From: an uncultured Desulfobulbaceae bacterium
Lineage (GTDB): Bacteria > Desulfobacterota > Desulfobulbia > Desulfobulbales > BM004
NCBI GenBank assembly: GCA_947258675.1
Contig: CAMYJP010000016.1
Span: 5,991 to 20,444, forward strand
Direction: 5' to 3'
Length of the DNA: 14,454 bases
The position numbers and the translations under genes are program-made. Below are positions 1 to 7,868 of this stretch, piece by piece. How positions within the stretch are numbered: the first letter of the stretch is position 1; each line of letters begins with the position of its first letter. The notes under the pieces are model-generated. The model ran no database searches, had not been told where the DNA came from, and worked only from the letters and a program-made list of their open reading frames with translations.

Positions 1-2506
1 TGGTACAACCTTTTTTCTTCATCAATGTCATTTCACCGGAATACGATGGCATGCCATGTTCTTTATACCAATGGGGATCATACATCTGGATTATCTTATC
101 AAATTCTTTTTCATCCGGATGAAAAGTTTCTTTGCAAGACTCACAAAGTCTGCGAGTCAAGCGCTGGGCAACTATGCAAAGCAGTGCCTCTGCAAAATTG
201 AAAGGCTCCATTCCCATTTCTATCAGTCGCGTCACTGTTTCAGGTGCGCTGTTGGTATGTAGTGTGCTGAACACCAGGTGACCAGTAAGAGATGCTTCGA
301 TAGCAGTCTGGGCGGTCTCTTTATCCCGCATTTCACCAATCATAATTACATCTGGGTCGGCGCGCAGAAATGATCGAAGCGCCTCCTGAAAGGTAAGGCC
401 AATTTTTGTATGAATCTGAACCTGGCGCAGGCCGGCCTGGGTTATTTCCACCGGGTCTTCAGCAGTCCAGATTTTACGCTCCGGTGTATTAATGTACCCT
501 AAGGCTGAATGCAAAGTCGTTGTTTTTCCTGAGCCGGTTGGCCCCACACACAGGATAATTCCATACGGTTTGAATACAAATTCCCTGAATCTATCAAGGT
601 TGGTGGGTGAAAAACCCATTTTATCGAGGGGAAGCGGTTTGGCAGAAGCCAGTATCCTTAAAACGGCATCTTCCTGTCCGCCAACCGTAGGTGTAACCTC
701 TACACGAAATTCCAGTTTTTTTCTTCTGTAACGGATAAGAATTTTTCCACTCTGGGGTTTCCGTCGTTCAGCGATATCCAGGTTGGAGATGATTTTTATC
801 CTGGACAGCAATGCCCTTTTGACAGCAGAAGGTATGTGGTGGGAGGCAAAACAGACCCCATCGACCCGATAGCGGACGGTTAGTGGTTCCCTGCCGGGGC
901 CTGGTTCAACATGAATGTCAGATGCCCCTTTTGTATAGGCATCAATAAGAATTTTGTTTACAAGCTGGATAATTTGAGAATCGGATTCATCTACATTGGT
1001 CTCAATTGCATCGTCATCAGCAACAGCGACATCTTCCTCATGCATGCCACCGATAATTTCTTCAAGTTTGTCATCAGATTTGACGTAATATTTTTCAATT
1101 GCTTTGGCAATTTGGCTGGCCGGGGCGACGACCATTTCAACCATTCGATTGGCATAGAAACGAAGATGGTCTGAGATGGCAGTGTCGGTTGGATCAGATG
1201 TGGCAACAACAAGCTTATTCCTGTGTTCCTCAATGGGAAAGACCATGGCATTGTGCACCATATCGTAGGAAAGGGAAGCTAATGCCTTCTCGGTGGGTAC
1301 AATTTCATCAAGGTCAACGGTGCGAAGCTGGAATTTGGTAGCCAAGGCTTTAAGGAGTTGATCTTCATCAATCAATCCCTGCTCAATGAGCAGCTCACCG
1401 ATTTTTTTCTTCCGGTCACTTTTCTGGTTTTCCAGGGCCTGTTGAATCTGAATATCTGTAACCAATCCTGCTTCTATCAGAATTTCCCCCACTTTAATCA
1501 TTGGCCGTCTAGTGTGCCTGGAGGCTTTTCTTGTAGTCGCAACAGTTTCTTCAATCGTCTCTTTGGCAAGGTTATGCTTGTCGGCAACAATTTCGCCCAC
1601 GCGGAGTTCCTTGAGTTTTTTCTGGTCATCAATAGCCTGGGATAAATCGTCTTCGGAAATAAGTCCTTTACCTTCTAATATTTCCCCAAGTAAATCCTGG
1701 GAATTCTTTTCCTTGAGTCCAACAGCTTCGAGGATTTGTTCTTCAGTAACAAGCCCCCGTTCGATAAAGAAAGCACCTATCTTTTTGTCTCGGTGGTTTT
1801 TCTGGATTTCAAGAATTTCCTTAAGCTCTTTTTCCGTAATCAGGCCACCGGTAACCAGAGCTTCTCCAATCTTTAATTCTTCCGGGATTTTCCCGTCTTT
1901 TTTTGCTTGGAGGATTATATCGTCGATGGTCGATTGTGGGATGTTATAATCTTCCGCTATTATTTCTCCAACCCGTCTGTTTTTAAGGTTTTTCTGTTTT
2001 TTGAGTGCATCATCAACATTTTCAGGTGAAACAACTTCACTATCCACCAATATTTCACCAACACGTTTTCCGGTCTCCATTTGCAATGACGGCTGGGAAA
2101 GATCAACTACCTCATCAAGTTCAAGGATCTCATCAGAAGCGCTGTGGGGATATCGTTCTATGATTCCTAAAAAGGTAAAGAAAATATGATCAAAAGGAAC
2201 GTTTTCCTCAGTAATTGAACCATAACATCCGGTTTGAAAACTTTGTCCTTTAGGGATGTAAGCATGGTATATTTGACCAGTAGCGGTTTCTACAGCTTCA
2301 AGTAAAGATTCCTCCTTTTCAGGTTTGATTTTGCAGAGTTCTTCCGGCATTAAAATGCAACACACTTCTGAAAGGGGATAGGCTTGTTTTTCTCCAGATT
2401 TTACTGAAGTCACTTCTATCTCATTTTCATTAGGCTCAAAAGGACGTGCCAGTGTGACCTCTTCTTTTTGACCGTCCATTAATTCTAGGATTAAATCTTG
2501 CTTCAA
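1..2506 (-). CDS. Type IV pilus/MSHA-type assembly ATPase (GspE/PilB/MshE family) with four tandem MshEN modules, partial
   Basis: Cytoplasmic hexameric ATPase that powers pilin polymerisation. 835 codons are visible; the 3' end lies beyond base 1. Seen: residues 5-55 resemble the small DUF6982-type domain (moderate certainty). Residues 148-391 hold eight 24-residue MshEN motifs in four pairs. The motor follows, with Walker A GPTGSGKTT (655-663), the ADPDVIMIGEMRD Walker B region (716-728), a His box GHLVFSTLH (742-750), then CESC (788-791) and Cys834 of the zinc-binding tetracysteine, whose last Cys is off-window. Start: TTG at 2506 has an AGAGG Shine-Dalgarno with about 7-nt spacing and keeps the N-terminal domain; the next ATG, at 2479, has no comparable site. 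It lies 44 bp after the TPR gene in the same operon. In MshE of Vibrio, MshEN binds c-di-GMP; the same control here is inferred. GspE of a type II secretion system is the alternative. Confidence 0.93.
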   Translation of the reverse strand, partial: MKQDLILELMDGQKEEVTLARPFEPNENEIEVTSVKSGEKQAYPLSEVCCILMPEELCKIKPEKEESLLEAVETATGQIYHAYIPKGQSFQTGCYGSITEENVPFDHIFFTFLGIIERYPHSASDEILELDEVVDLSQPSLQMETGKRVGEILVDSEVVSPENVDDALKKQKNLKNRRVGEIIAEDYNIPQSTIDDIILQAKKDGKIPEELKIGEALVTGGLITEKELKEILEIQKNHRDKKIGAFFIERGLVTEEQILEAVGLKEKNSQDLLGEILEGKGLISEDDLSQAIDDQKKLKELRVGEIVADKHNLAKETIEETVATTRKASRHTRRPMIKVGEILIEAGLVTDIQIQQALENQKSDRKKKIGELLIEQGLIDEDQLLKALATKFQLRTVDLDEIVPTEKALASLSYDMVHNAMVFPIEEHRNKLVVATSDPTDTAISDHLRFYANRMVEMVVAPASQIAKAIEKYYVKSDDKLEEIIGGMHEEDVAVADDDAIETNVDESDSQIIQLVNKILIDAYTKGASDIHVEPGPGREPLTVRYRVDGVCFASHHIPSAVKRALLSRIKIISNLDIAERRKPQSGKILIRYRRKKLEFRVEVTPTVGGQEDAVLRILASAKPLPLDKMGFSPTNLDRFREFVFKPYGIILCVGPTGSGKTTTLHSALGYINTPERKIWTAEDPVEITQAGLRQVQIHTKIGLTFQEALRSFLRADPDVIMIGEMRDKETAQTAIEASLTGHLVFSTLHTNSAPETVTRLIEMGMEPFNFAEALLCIVAQRLTRRLCESCKETFHPDEKEFDKIIQMYDPHWYKEHGMPSYSGEMTLMKKKGCT
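1334..2065 (-). repeat. Array of four MshEN modules (eight 24-residue motifs) inside the pilus ATPase
   Basis: Protein-level repeats in the pattern [RK]-[LVI]-G-x2-two aliphatics-x2-G-two aliphatics-x4-L-x3-L-x2-Q. Motif starts are residues 148, 178, 212, 242, 272, 302, 338 and 368. In every module a 6-residue spacer separates the two motifs. The first motif of each module ends in Gln (171, 235, 295, 361). The second motifs are weaker: those of modules 1 and 3 replace the central Gly with Tyr or His followed by Asn (YNI, HNL). This alternation suggests that a two-module unit was duplicated. Confidence 0.85.
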
Positions 2507-2550
2507 TGCGTTACCTCTGCTTTTCGAGGAGAATTAAAAAATAAGGTTTT

Positions 2551-3636
2551 TTAATGTGGCATAAGAGCTGTCCTGGCTTCTCTATATTGCAGGCAACCCT
2601 TTTTGTAGCCTAAATCACAGGCAATTTTAAAATGTTCCAAGGCCTTGCGGGTATTTGAGGATTTTTTTTGCCCCAGTCCCCTCTTATAGTAGATGCCACC
2701 GATATTTGGATTAATTGCACGCGCCTTATCAAAATCTGCCTTTGCTTCATCATGCTGACCTCGCTGGGCATATGCTCTTCCACGGTTGATATATGCTTCT
2801 ATATAATCCGGTTTAATCTGAATTGCCTTGCTGTAGTCAGATACTGCATTTTCAAAAAGATTCATTCCAATAAATATTTCTCCGCGCTTCTTTAAGGCGG
2901 TGGCATAATTTGGTTTCAATTCAATGGCTTTATCTAGGTCAGCGAGGGCGGTATCATTCTTGTTAATTCTGGCGCAGGCGATTGCGCGATTCATATATAC
3001 AGCTGCTGTATTCGGTTTTAATTCAATGGCTTTGTCGAAATCAGCTATAGCGTTGTCAAGATATCCTTGTTTGGTGTGGGCAATTCCACGGTTCATATAT
3101 GCAGCGGCTGATTCAGGATGAAAGTCAATTTCTTTAGTAAAAGCTTCAATTGCCAAAGCGATTTCGCCATTTTTCGTATAGGAAATGCCTTCCTTGATAA
3201 GATCTTGTGAAACAGGATCATGAGACTCAAATTTTTCTGAAGTCTCAGCTGGCACCAAAGTTTCTTTGATCTCTGGCAATTCTCCAGGTATCGAAACCGC
3301 GTCCGTAGTTTCTTTGGGATCAGTTTTGAAGGGATTTTTTCCAGACAGGGCCCTTTCCAGGTTTAAATCGGCTATGGCATGATCGGCTTCTAATGCTAAA
3401 GCTCTGTTATAATCTGATATTGCTGCTGGATATTGGCCTCGCTCATGAAAAAAGAGAGCCCGATAGCAATAGAGATCCGCAGGGGAAGGGATACTTTCAG
3501 AAGCGGGCCTTCCGTCTGAAAACTTACGTGATAACCTTTGAAACCTGAGGTGTCCAATCCCTGCTAATGTACCATAAAGTAAAAGCAGGAATGCACATGT
3601 AAGGTAGATAACGGGTTGTAATATTTGTTGCAGCAT
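2551..3636 (-). CDS. Membrane-anchored TPR protein, MshN-like by position
   Basis: 361 residues. A single hydrophobic segment at about 8-28 should anchor it in the inner membrane. One TPR lies at about 53-86, then a Glu/Thr/Pro-rich linker (about 100-145), then six consecutive 34-residue TPRs (about 145-344) with the usual spacing, for example the repeated DKAIELKPN ends at 201-209 and 235-243. TPR arrays are protein-docking scaffolds, so assembly or stabilisation of the pilus machine is the likely role. Evidence for that is context: it sits between an ExeA/MshM-like gene and an MshE-like gene, the place of mshN in MSHA loci. Two adjacent repeats are close at DNA level (102-bp period, near 2912 and 3014). 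The ATG at 3636 has AAGG about 9 nt upstream. TPR identity is secure; the MshN link is inferred because TPR sequence alone is not diagnostic. Confidence 0.88.
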   Translation of the reverse strand: MLQQILQPVIYLTCAFLLLLYGTLAGIGHLRFQRLSRKFSDGRPASESIPSPADLYCYRALFFHERGQYPAAISDYNRALALEADHAIADLNLERALSGKNPFKTDPKETTDAVSIPGELPEIKETLVPAETSEKFESHDPVSQDLIKEGISYTKNGEIALAIEAFTKEIDFHPESAAAYMNRGIAHTKQGYLDNAIADFDKAIELKPNTAAVYMNRAIACARINKNDTALADLDKAIELKPNYATALKKRGEIFIGMNLFENAVSDYSKAIQIKPDYIEAYINRGRAYAQRGQHDEAKADFDKARAINPNIGGIYYKRGLGQKKSSNTRKALEHFKIACDLGYKKGCLQYREARTALMPH

Positions 3637-3673
3637 ATGATTTTGCCTTGAGTACCTATCTTTTGATTGTCTC

Positions 3674-3720
3674 GCAAAAAGTCGTATTATGACTAAATAG
3701 ATAGCAGTACGATTTTTTGC
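3674..3720. repeat. 13-bp inverted repeat, possible REP-like element
   Basis: The arms GCAAAAAGTCGTA (3674-3686) and TACGATTTTTTGC (3708-3720) are reverse complements except at one position, which is G-U compatible in RNA. The loop is 21 nt. It lies in the 136-bp gap between the ExeA-like and TPR genes. It could be a mobile or repeated palindrome, an mRNA-stabilising stem, or an attenuator between the two genes. It is not a clean terminator for the minus-strand operon: the T run there lies inside the stem and no T tract follows. Confidence 0.55.
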
Positions 3721-3772
3721 ATTTTTCTCATCTAGTTAGGTTTTTTATGCACTCGTTTGCTCTCCGTATGTA

Positions 3773-6382
3773 TTAAAATCTATCTGCTTCCTTTGCTTTA
3801 AGTTTGTAATAAAATTGATGGTTTTTAAGACCGTGTATGAGCCTTGCATCTGGAAACGTTTTTTGAGATAGACTACTCAAATTATTATGTGCAGCATCTG
3901 CATTTCTGAAATACTCCTGTTTCAGGATACTGAACTGAAGTTCTCCTTGATTATTCCAAGTCGGAATTATAAGCATCGGCGCTGTGTTAACAAAATAACG
4001 GCGTAAAAAACGATACGCTTCGTCCAGTCTTTCAACCAGAGCATATTGCAGCCACCAAACTTTTGCAGCGTCAGGAGTGAGGCTGACTGGAATTACTGGG
4101 AATTGAATAGTAGTACCAACAGAAATCCTACCGGGATTTTTTATATGTGGATTATTTTTTAGAACAATCGCGGTGTTTTTCGGGTTAAAACTATATGGGC
4201 CATATGTTTTGCGTATCATGTCTCCCAGATTTTCACCTCTCATCACTGTGATTTTTCCAAGCGCGTGAGGCAGAATCGGTCTGGCGGCAGCCTTGCTTTT
4301 CTTATCATTTTTCACCACTGCATTGGAGGATATTTGGGATTCCTTTGCTGTCCTTAGAGGATGCGATTTACTAGTTGAAGCCTCTAACTGTTTGGCGGTT
4401 TCTATTTCAGGATTTGCAGCAATTAAGTTAGGTGCAGTTACTTTATCAACAGGAGGAATAGCGATTTTTTTCTTCTCAACAGGTTGTTGCGATGCGCCTG
4501 GTTGGACTGCAATTTTAGGCATGTTATATTGATAAGCGGGATTATCTAGGCTAGCCAGAACAAGAGCTTCCGGAAATATTATTGAAGAAACTTTCTTTTT
4601 GGCCTTTTGCGCTTCATTTTCTGCAGCAAAAGTATCTTCGAGCAGAATACTGAATTTTTTAACCCCACTATCATCTGAAACTGCAATAATACGAGTAGCG
4701 AGTGTTTGCCCGGCTCGACCCCTCAGGAAACTATAGGCTGCATCCAGTTGGTCAAAGGAAGCAAGTTGCACCCACCATGTTTTGTCGGTTTTCGGAGTGG
4801 AATTCATTTGAGTGGCCGGAAAACGGACGGTATCACCAATGGCAATAAGGCTGGGATGGTCAATGTGAGGGTTATCCTTCATGATCGCCGCAGTGTTTAG
4901 CTTGGTAAAGGAACCTGCTCCGTAGATAGTACTGATCATATCTCCCAGAGTTTCATTATTTCGAACGGTTACTTCGCCATACATTTTTGCCTTCCCGGGC
5001 TCGGTTTTTGCAATTGACGGAATTTTTTGTGGTTTATGAACTACCGGAGCAACTGCCTTGACCGGTAAAGTAGTCGTAGGAATAGCAGTTTTGGCTATTT
5101 TTTCAGGGTTGGTCCCCACCACTTTCTTTTTATCCGGAACGGTTACTTTTTTCTCAATACCGACTCCCGGGGTTGGTAGAACTTTTTCCACGTCTGCCGG
5201 TTGGGAAGATGATGGTGCCGTGGCTGCTGTCCGCTTAACAGGATGTTTTATCGCTGTTTCAGGGGTTTGTTTTACAATTTTTTTCGGCGGGACTGGTTTG
5301 CTGTTTGATTGCTGTTTTTCTGAAGCAGCAGATGTCGGCAGCGGCGCTTGAGTCTTGGTAACCGCTGGTTGTTGTTTTTCTGGAGCAACAGGTGTCGGTG
5401 GCGGCGTTTGAGTCTTGGTAATTGCTGGTTGCTTCTGATTCAGGTTTTGCGGCAACTTTATGATATCGGCTTGATTCATGGTAAAACTGTAAATAATAAT
5501 TGCCGCCATCGCTCCGGATAGCATACCGAAACGTTTTTTCTGAATCTTTTTTGTCTGTTCCGGGTATATCATTTTTGAACAATGCTGGGCTAAATACCAA
5601 TCAGCTTTTGAATAGTGGTGAATAGCCATAGTCATTAGCAATACCTGGCAAAAATCTACGATTCTCCCGGGATATCCATTGGATGTCCGGAATATGCTCC
5701 ATAAGGCCGGAAAGCTGAAGAGCGATAATGAAACATTTGCATCGCTGGCCATGGATAAGCGTAAGGAGATAAGTTCTTTTGTATCATTGAAATTTAAAGG
5801 GTCCATTGTAATGTATGAATGCACCCAGGTTGAAAGATCTTTAAAAGCCCTGATGTCTTTTTTTATTTTAGTTCTGCCAAAGATGACAACCTGCAGCAGT
5901 TTGTGGGCATCTATATGATATTTGAAACACTCTTCAAGAAACTGGAGGCAGGAATCAGGGAGCATATGGCCGTCATCGATTATGATAGCGCCAGTCTTTT
6001 TTTCAGAAACACACTTTTTGAAAATGTGTTCTTTTATATTTTCTTTGGAATGAGGGTCGGCAATATCGCCTGACGGAATATATTTTCCAAATAATTTTGA
6101 TATGTTGCCAGTAAAGTCGAGATCTGATCCAATGGCGGAACCTCGAATCAGAAGAACTTCTGTGGTGTCGTTTTTCTCTAATTCAGCAACAAGATCCTGG
6201 CAGAGCATGGTTTTGCCAGCCCCTTCTTCTCCGAGAACCACTATCATCCCGTGACGGTTGACGATAGAATCCTTTATCTTTTCCAATGTATTTACATACT
6301 GTTTCGATTGAAAAAGAAATTCTGGGACCTGTGCACTTGAAAAAGGTTCCTTTATAAAACCAAATTGATTGAAATAATCCAT
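3773..6382 (-). CDS. ExeA/MshM-like AAA ATPase with periplasmic duplicated LysM-SPOR region
   Basis: 869 residues. The N-terminus has the ExeA family opening (FGFIKEPFS, 7-15). Walker A is GEEGAGKT (51-58) and Walker B AIIIDDGH (132-139). One transmembrane helix lies at about 285-302, followed by a Pro/Thr/Lys-rich linker (about 310-465). The rest should be periplasmic: LysM-like (470-522), SPOR-like starting at WWVQLASF (about 535-612), a second linker, LysM-like (710-762) and SPOR-like starting at WWLQYA (about 775-852). ExeA/GspA proteins use ATP in the cytoplasm and bind peptidoglycan outside to let secretin or pilus complexes through the wall; MshM itself is a short ExeA-like ATPase. LysM and SPOR both bind glycan, so wall anchoring fits. 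It is the first gene of the operon. The ATG at 6382 is fixed by the family N-terminus, although no good ribosome binding site precedes it. Confidence 0.9.
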   Translation of the reverse strand: MDYFNQFGFIKEPFSSAQVPEFLFQSKQYVNTLEKIKDSIVNRHGMIVVLGEEGAGKTMLCQDLVAELEKNDTTEVLLIRGSAIGSDLDFTGNISKLFGKYIPSGDIADPHSKENIKEHIFKKCVSEKKTGAIIIDDGHMLPDSCLQFLEECFKYHIDAHKLLQVVIFGRTKIKKDIRAFKDLSTWVHSYITMDPLNFNDTKELISLRLSMASDANVSLSLFSFPALWSIFRTSNGYPGRIVDFCQVLLMTMAIHHYSKADWYLAQHCSKMIYPEQTKKIQKKRFGMLSGAMAAIIIYSFTMNQADIIKLPQNLNQKQPAITKTQTPPPTPVAPEKQQPAVTKTQAPLPTSAASEKQQSNSKPVPPKKIVKQTPETAIKHPVKRTAATAPSSSQPADVEKVLPTPGVGIEKKVTVPDKKKVVGTNPEKIAKTAIPTTTLPVKAVAPVVHKPQKIPSIAKTEPGKAKMYGEVTVRNNETLGDMISTIYGAGSFTKLNTAAIMKDNPHIDHPSLIAIGDTVRFPATQMNSTPKTDKTWWVQLASFDQLDAAYSFLRGRAGQTLATRIIAVSDDSGVKKFSILLEDTFAAENEAQKAKKKVSSIIFPEALVLASLDNPAYQYNMPKIAVQPGASQQPVEKKKIAIPPVDKVTAPNLIAANPEIETAKQLEASTSKSHPLRTAKESQISSNAVVKNDKKSKAAARPILPHALGKITVMRGENLGDMIRKTYGPYSFNPKNTAIVLKNNPHIKNPGRISVGTTIQFPVIPVSLTPDAAKVWWLQYALVERLDEAYRFLRRYFVNTAPMLIIPTWNNQGELQFSILKQEYFRNADAAHNNLSSLSQKTFPDARLIHGLKNHQFYYKLKAKEADRF
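5310..5429 (-). repeat. Two tandem 60-bp units in the ExeA-like linker
   Basis: Two adjacent 60-bp copies (5310-5369 and 5370-5429) share long identical blocks such as TGAGTCTTGGTAA and encode two copies of a 20-residue Pro/Thr/Gln/Lys segment (TKTQxPxPT...EKQQ) in the linker just after the membrane helix. The copies have diverged by several substitutions but no indels. Confidence 0.8.
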
Positions 6383-6841
6383 ATTTTCTACAATTATTGC
6401 CTATACGTTGTGGGGAAAATCCCAAATATGACTACTACGAAGGCGCCCGTCCTTTTTCTTAGGTGACCTGGAAGGCTCTTAGCCTGTAATAATCTACGAA
6501 AATTATATGGTCTGTTTATTATTAGTCGGACATAAGAAATAGAATTTTTAGTTAAAAATGCGTTTTATTTATTGAATAACTATTGGCATTGTTCGGTACC
6601 AAACAGGCTGAACTTTATACGAAAAAAATATAATTGGATTTTTCATGACAAAATATATCAATTTTGATTGAGAAAAATCGAATAGATGGTATTGGATAGT
6701 GTGAGCCCGAGAAATCGTGCCTTCCTTATAAGGGAGAGTAGTTGCATTGTAATTGAAAGGCTTGGGAGGGGAATTCAAGATCGTTCAGTTGGTAACACCA
6801 CCAACAAAAATCTAGTTTGACATTAATGAGGCTTAAAAACA
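6383..6841. other. 459-bp divergent intergenic region
   Basis: It separates the minus-strand pilus operon from the plus-strand HDOD gene and should hold both promoters, but no convincing -35/-10 pair or sigma-54 site was found. Visible dyads: AGGCT-CTT-AGCCT (6473-6485), a CCTTATAAGG palindrome (6724-6733) within a 16-bp imperfect one (6721-6736), and GTTGGT-6 nt-ACCAAC (6788-6805), which would lie in the HDOD leader. The minus-strand open frame at 6569-6778 is AT-rich with no recognisable content and is not called. Confidence 0.5.
6724..6733. promoter_or_regulatory. CCTTATAAGG palindrome, possible operator
   Basis: A perfect 10-bp palindrome inside a 16-bp imperfect one (6721-6736), about 110 bp upstream of the HDOD gene. 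It has the symmetry of a dimeric regulator site, but no matching regulator is in the window. It could be chance in AT-rich DNA. Confidence 0.25.
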
Positions 6842-7741
6842 GTGACCACTGATAATGAGAATTTTAAAGCCCAAATTGACCGTTTGCCATTAATGGATGA
6901 AAGCGCTCTTGCAATAATTTCTTTGCTGGAAGACTCTGAAAGCAGTTTTGAAAGCATTGTTGAAAAACTATCACCGGAAGTGACTGCAAAATTCTTAAGC
7001 ATGGCTAATTCGGCGTCTTATGGTGTGAAGGTCATGAGCATATCCCATGCGGTACGGGTCCTTGGTTTCAGCGCGATGAAACAGGGACTTATAAGCTCAA
7101 TGATTATTAACCATTTTGACGTAAATTATTCTGATGATTTTAAGCTTGAAAAGTTTCACAGGCAAGCGCAATTTTGTGTAGCAATTTCAAGAGGTTTAGG
7201 CGAAATTTTAGAGTATGAACGACAGGCGGATTTGTTTACAGTAGCAATACTGCATAATATCGGTAAGCTGATCATAGCTGTATATTTTGGCTTTCAACAT
7301 AAAGAAATTGTTGGGCTGAAAAACAATGAGGATCTGTCAACCTGTGAAGCGGAATTGAGAATTCTTGGTTTTACCCACGCTGAAATCAGTGCCATAGCCC
7401 TTGAAAGATTCCACATTCCTCACGAGCTTTGCAGCGCTATACGATTTCATGACTGCCATACAGATGAATTGCCAGAAATTGCGGATAATCGTCTGACTTA
7501 TATTTTAAGGGAATCAGCCAGACTGGCTGATAAATTTCAGCTGCCTGAACAGATTGAACCCTTGGCAATTGTTGACAAGATGAGAGACACAATTAATACT
7601 GGTCGAGAATTATGTAGAAACATGCAAAGAGAGGAAATAAAATCTCAAGGATATCATGAGTTTTTTCCGAAACTATTGAAAGTGGCTTCATCCCTTATTG
7701 AAGAACCATTGAACAAGAATTTTGTAGAAAGAGCTTTCTAA
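6842..7741 (+). CDS. HDOD-domain signalling protein
   Basis: 299 residues, soluble. Residues about 13-205 form an HDOD domain, a non-catalytic relative of HD phosphohydrolases. Typical blocks are FLSMANSASYG (51-61), ISHAVRVLGF (67-76), AILHNIGKL (135-143) and the helix around IPHELCSAIRFHD (192-204). The HD pair is replaced by H138-N139, as expected for a domain that does not hydrolyse phosphate esters. HDOD proteins act in signalling, motility and stress control, often near c-di-GMP systems; the divergent pilus operon with MshEN modules makes such a link possible but unproven. The start is GTG at 6842: an in-frame TGA lies about 12 nt upstream, and GAGG precedes it by about 10 nt. The C-terminal 90 residues are helical with no recognised domain. 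Confidence 0.9.
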   Translation: MTTDNENFKAQIDRLPLMDESALAIISLLEDSESSFESIVEKLSPEVTAKFLSMANSASYGVKVMSISHAVRVLGFSAMKQGLISSMIINHFDVNYSDDFKLEKFHRQAQFCVAISRGLGEILEYERQADLFTVAILHNIGKLIIAVYFGFQHKEIVGLKNNEDLSTCEAELRILGFTHAEISAIALERFHIPHELCSAIRFHDCHTDELPEIADNRLTYILRESARLADKFQLPEQIEPLAIVDKMRDTINTGRELCRNMQREEIKSQGYHEFFPKLLKVASSLIEEPLNKNFVERAF

Positions 7742-7787
7742 CCTCAGGTGTTCATGAATTTCCGGTTAGTTATTAATGCCTAAAAAA

Positions 7788-7811
7788 TTTTCAGGTGGAT
7801 ATACCTGAAAA
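7788..7811. repeat. Perfect 9-bp hairpin between the HDOD gene and the 356-residue gene
   Basis: The arms TTTTCAGGT (7788-7796) and ACCTGAAAA (7803-7811) match perfectly around a 6-nt loop. On the plus strand an A run precedes it and GTGAC follows, so it lacks the 3' U tract of a plus-strand terminator. On the minus strand it is followed by a T6 run and would look like an intrinsic terminator, but no minus-strand gene lies next to it. Confidence 0.5.
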
Positions 7812-7868
7812 GTGACGCGTAACTGTAGCTAAGGATTTACAATTAATTATTTTTAATGGAGATATAGT

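Noticed and set aside
1099..1949. Plus-strand open frames across the pilus ATPase
   Set aside because: Antisense shadows of the long minus-strand gene, with odd low-complexity composition.
6470..6483. GG-N10-GC spacing as a second sigma-54 promoter
   Set aside because: Only the GG and GC bases match; the flanking bases do not, and it lies about 360 bp from the HDOD start.
6380..6485. Possible c-di-GMP riboswitch in the pilus operon leader
   Set aside because: Some small stems exist, but the conserved GEMM core and tetraloop sequences were not found.
6569..6778. 69-codon minus-strand open frame in the divergent region
   Set aside because: No recognisable content, AT-rich composition and no ribosome binding site; more likely a leader or promoter region.
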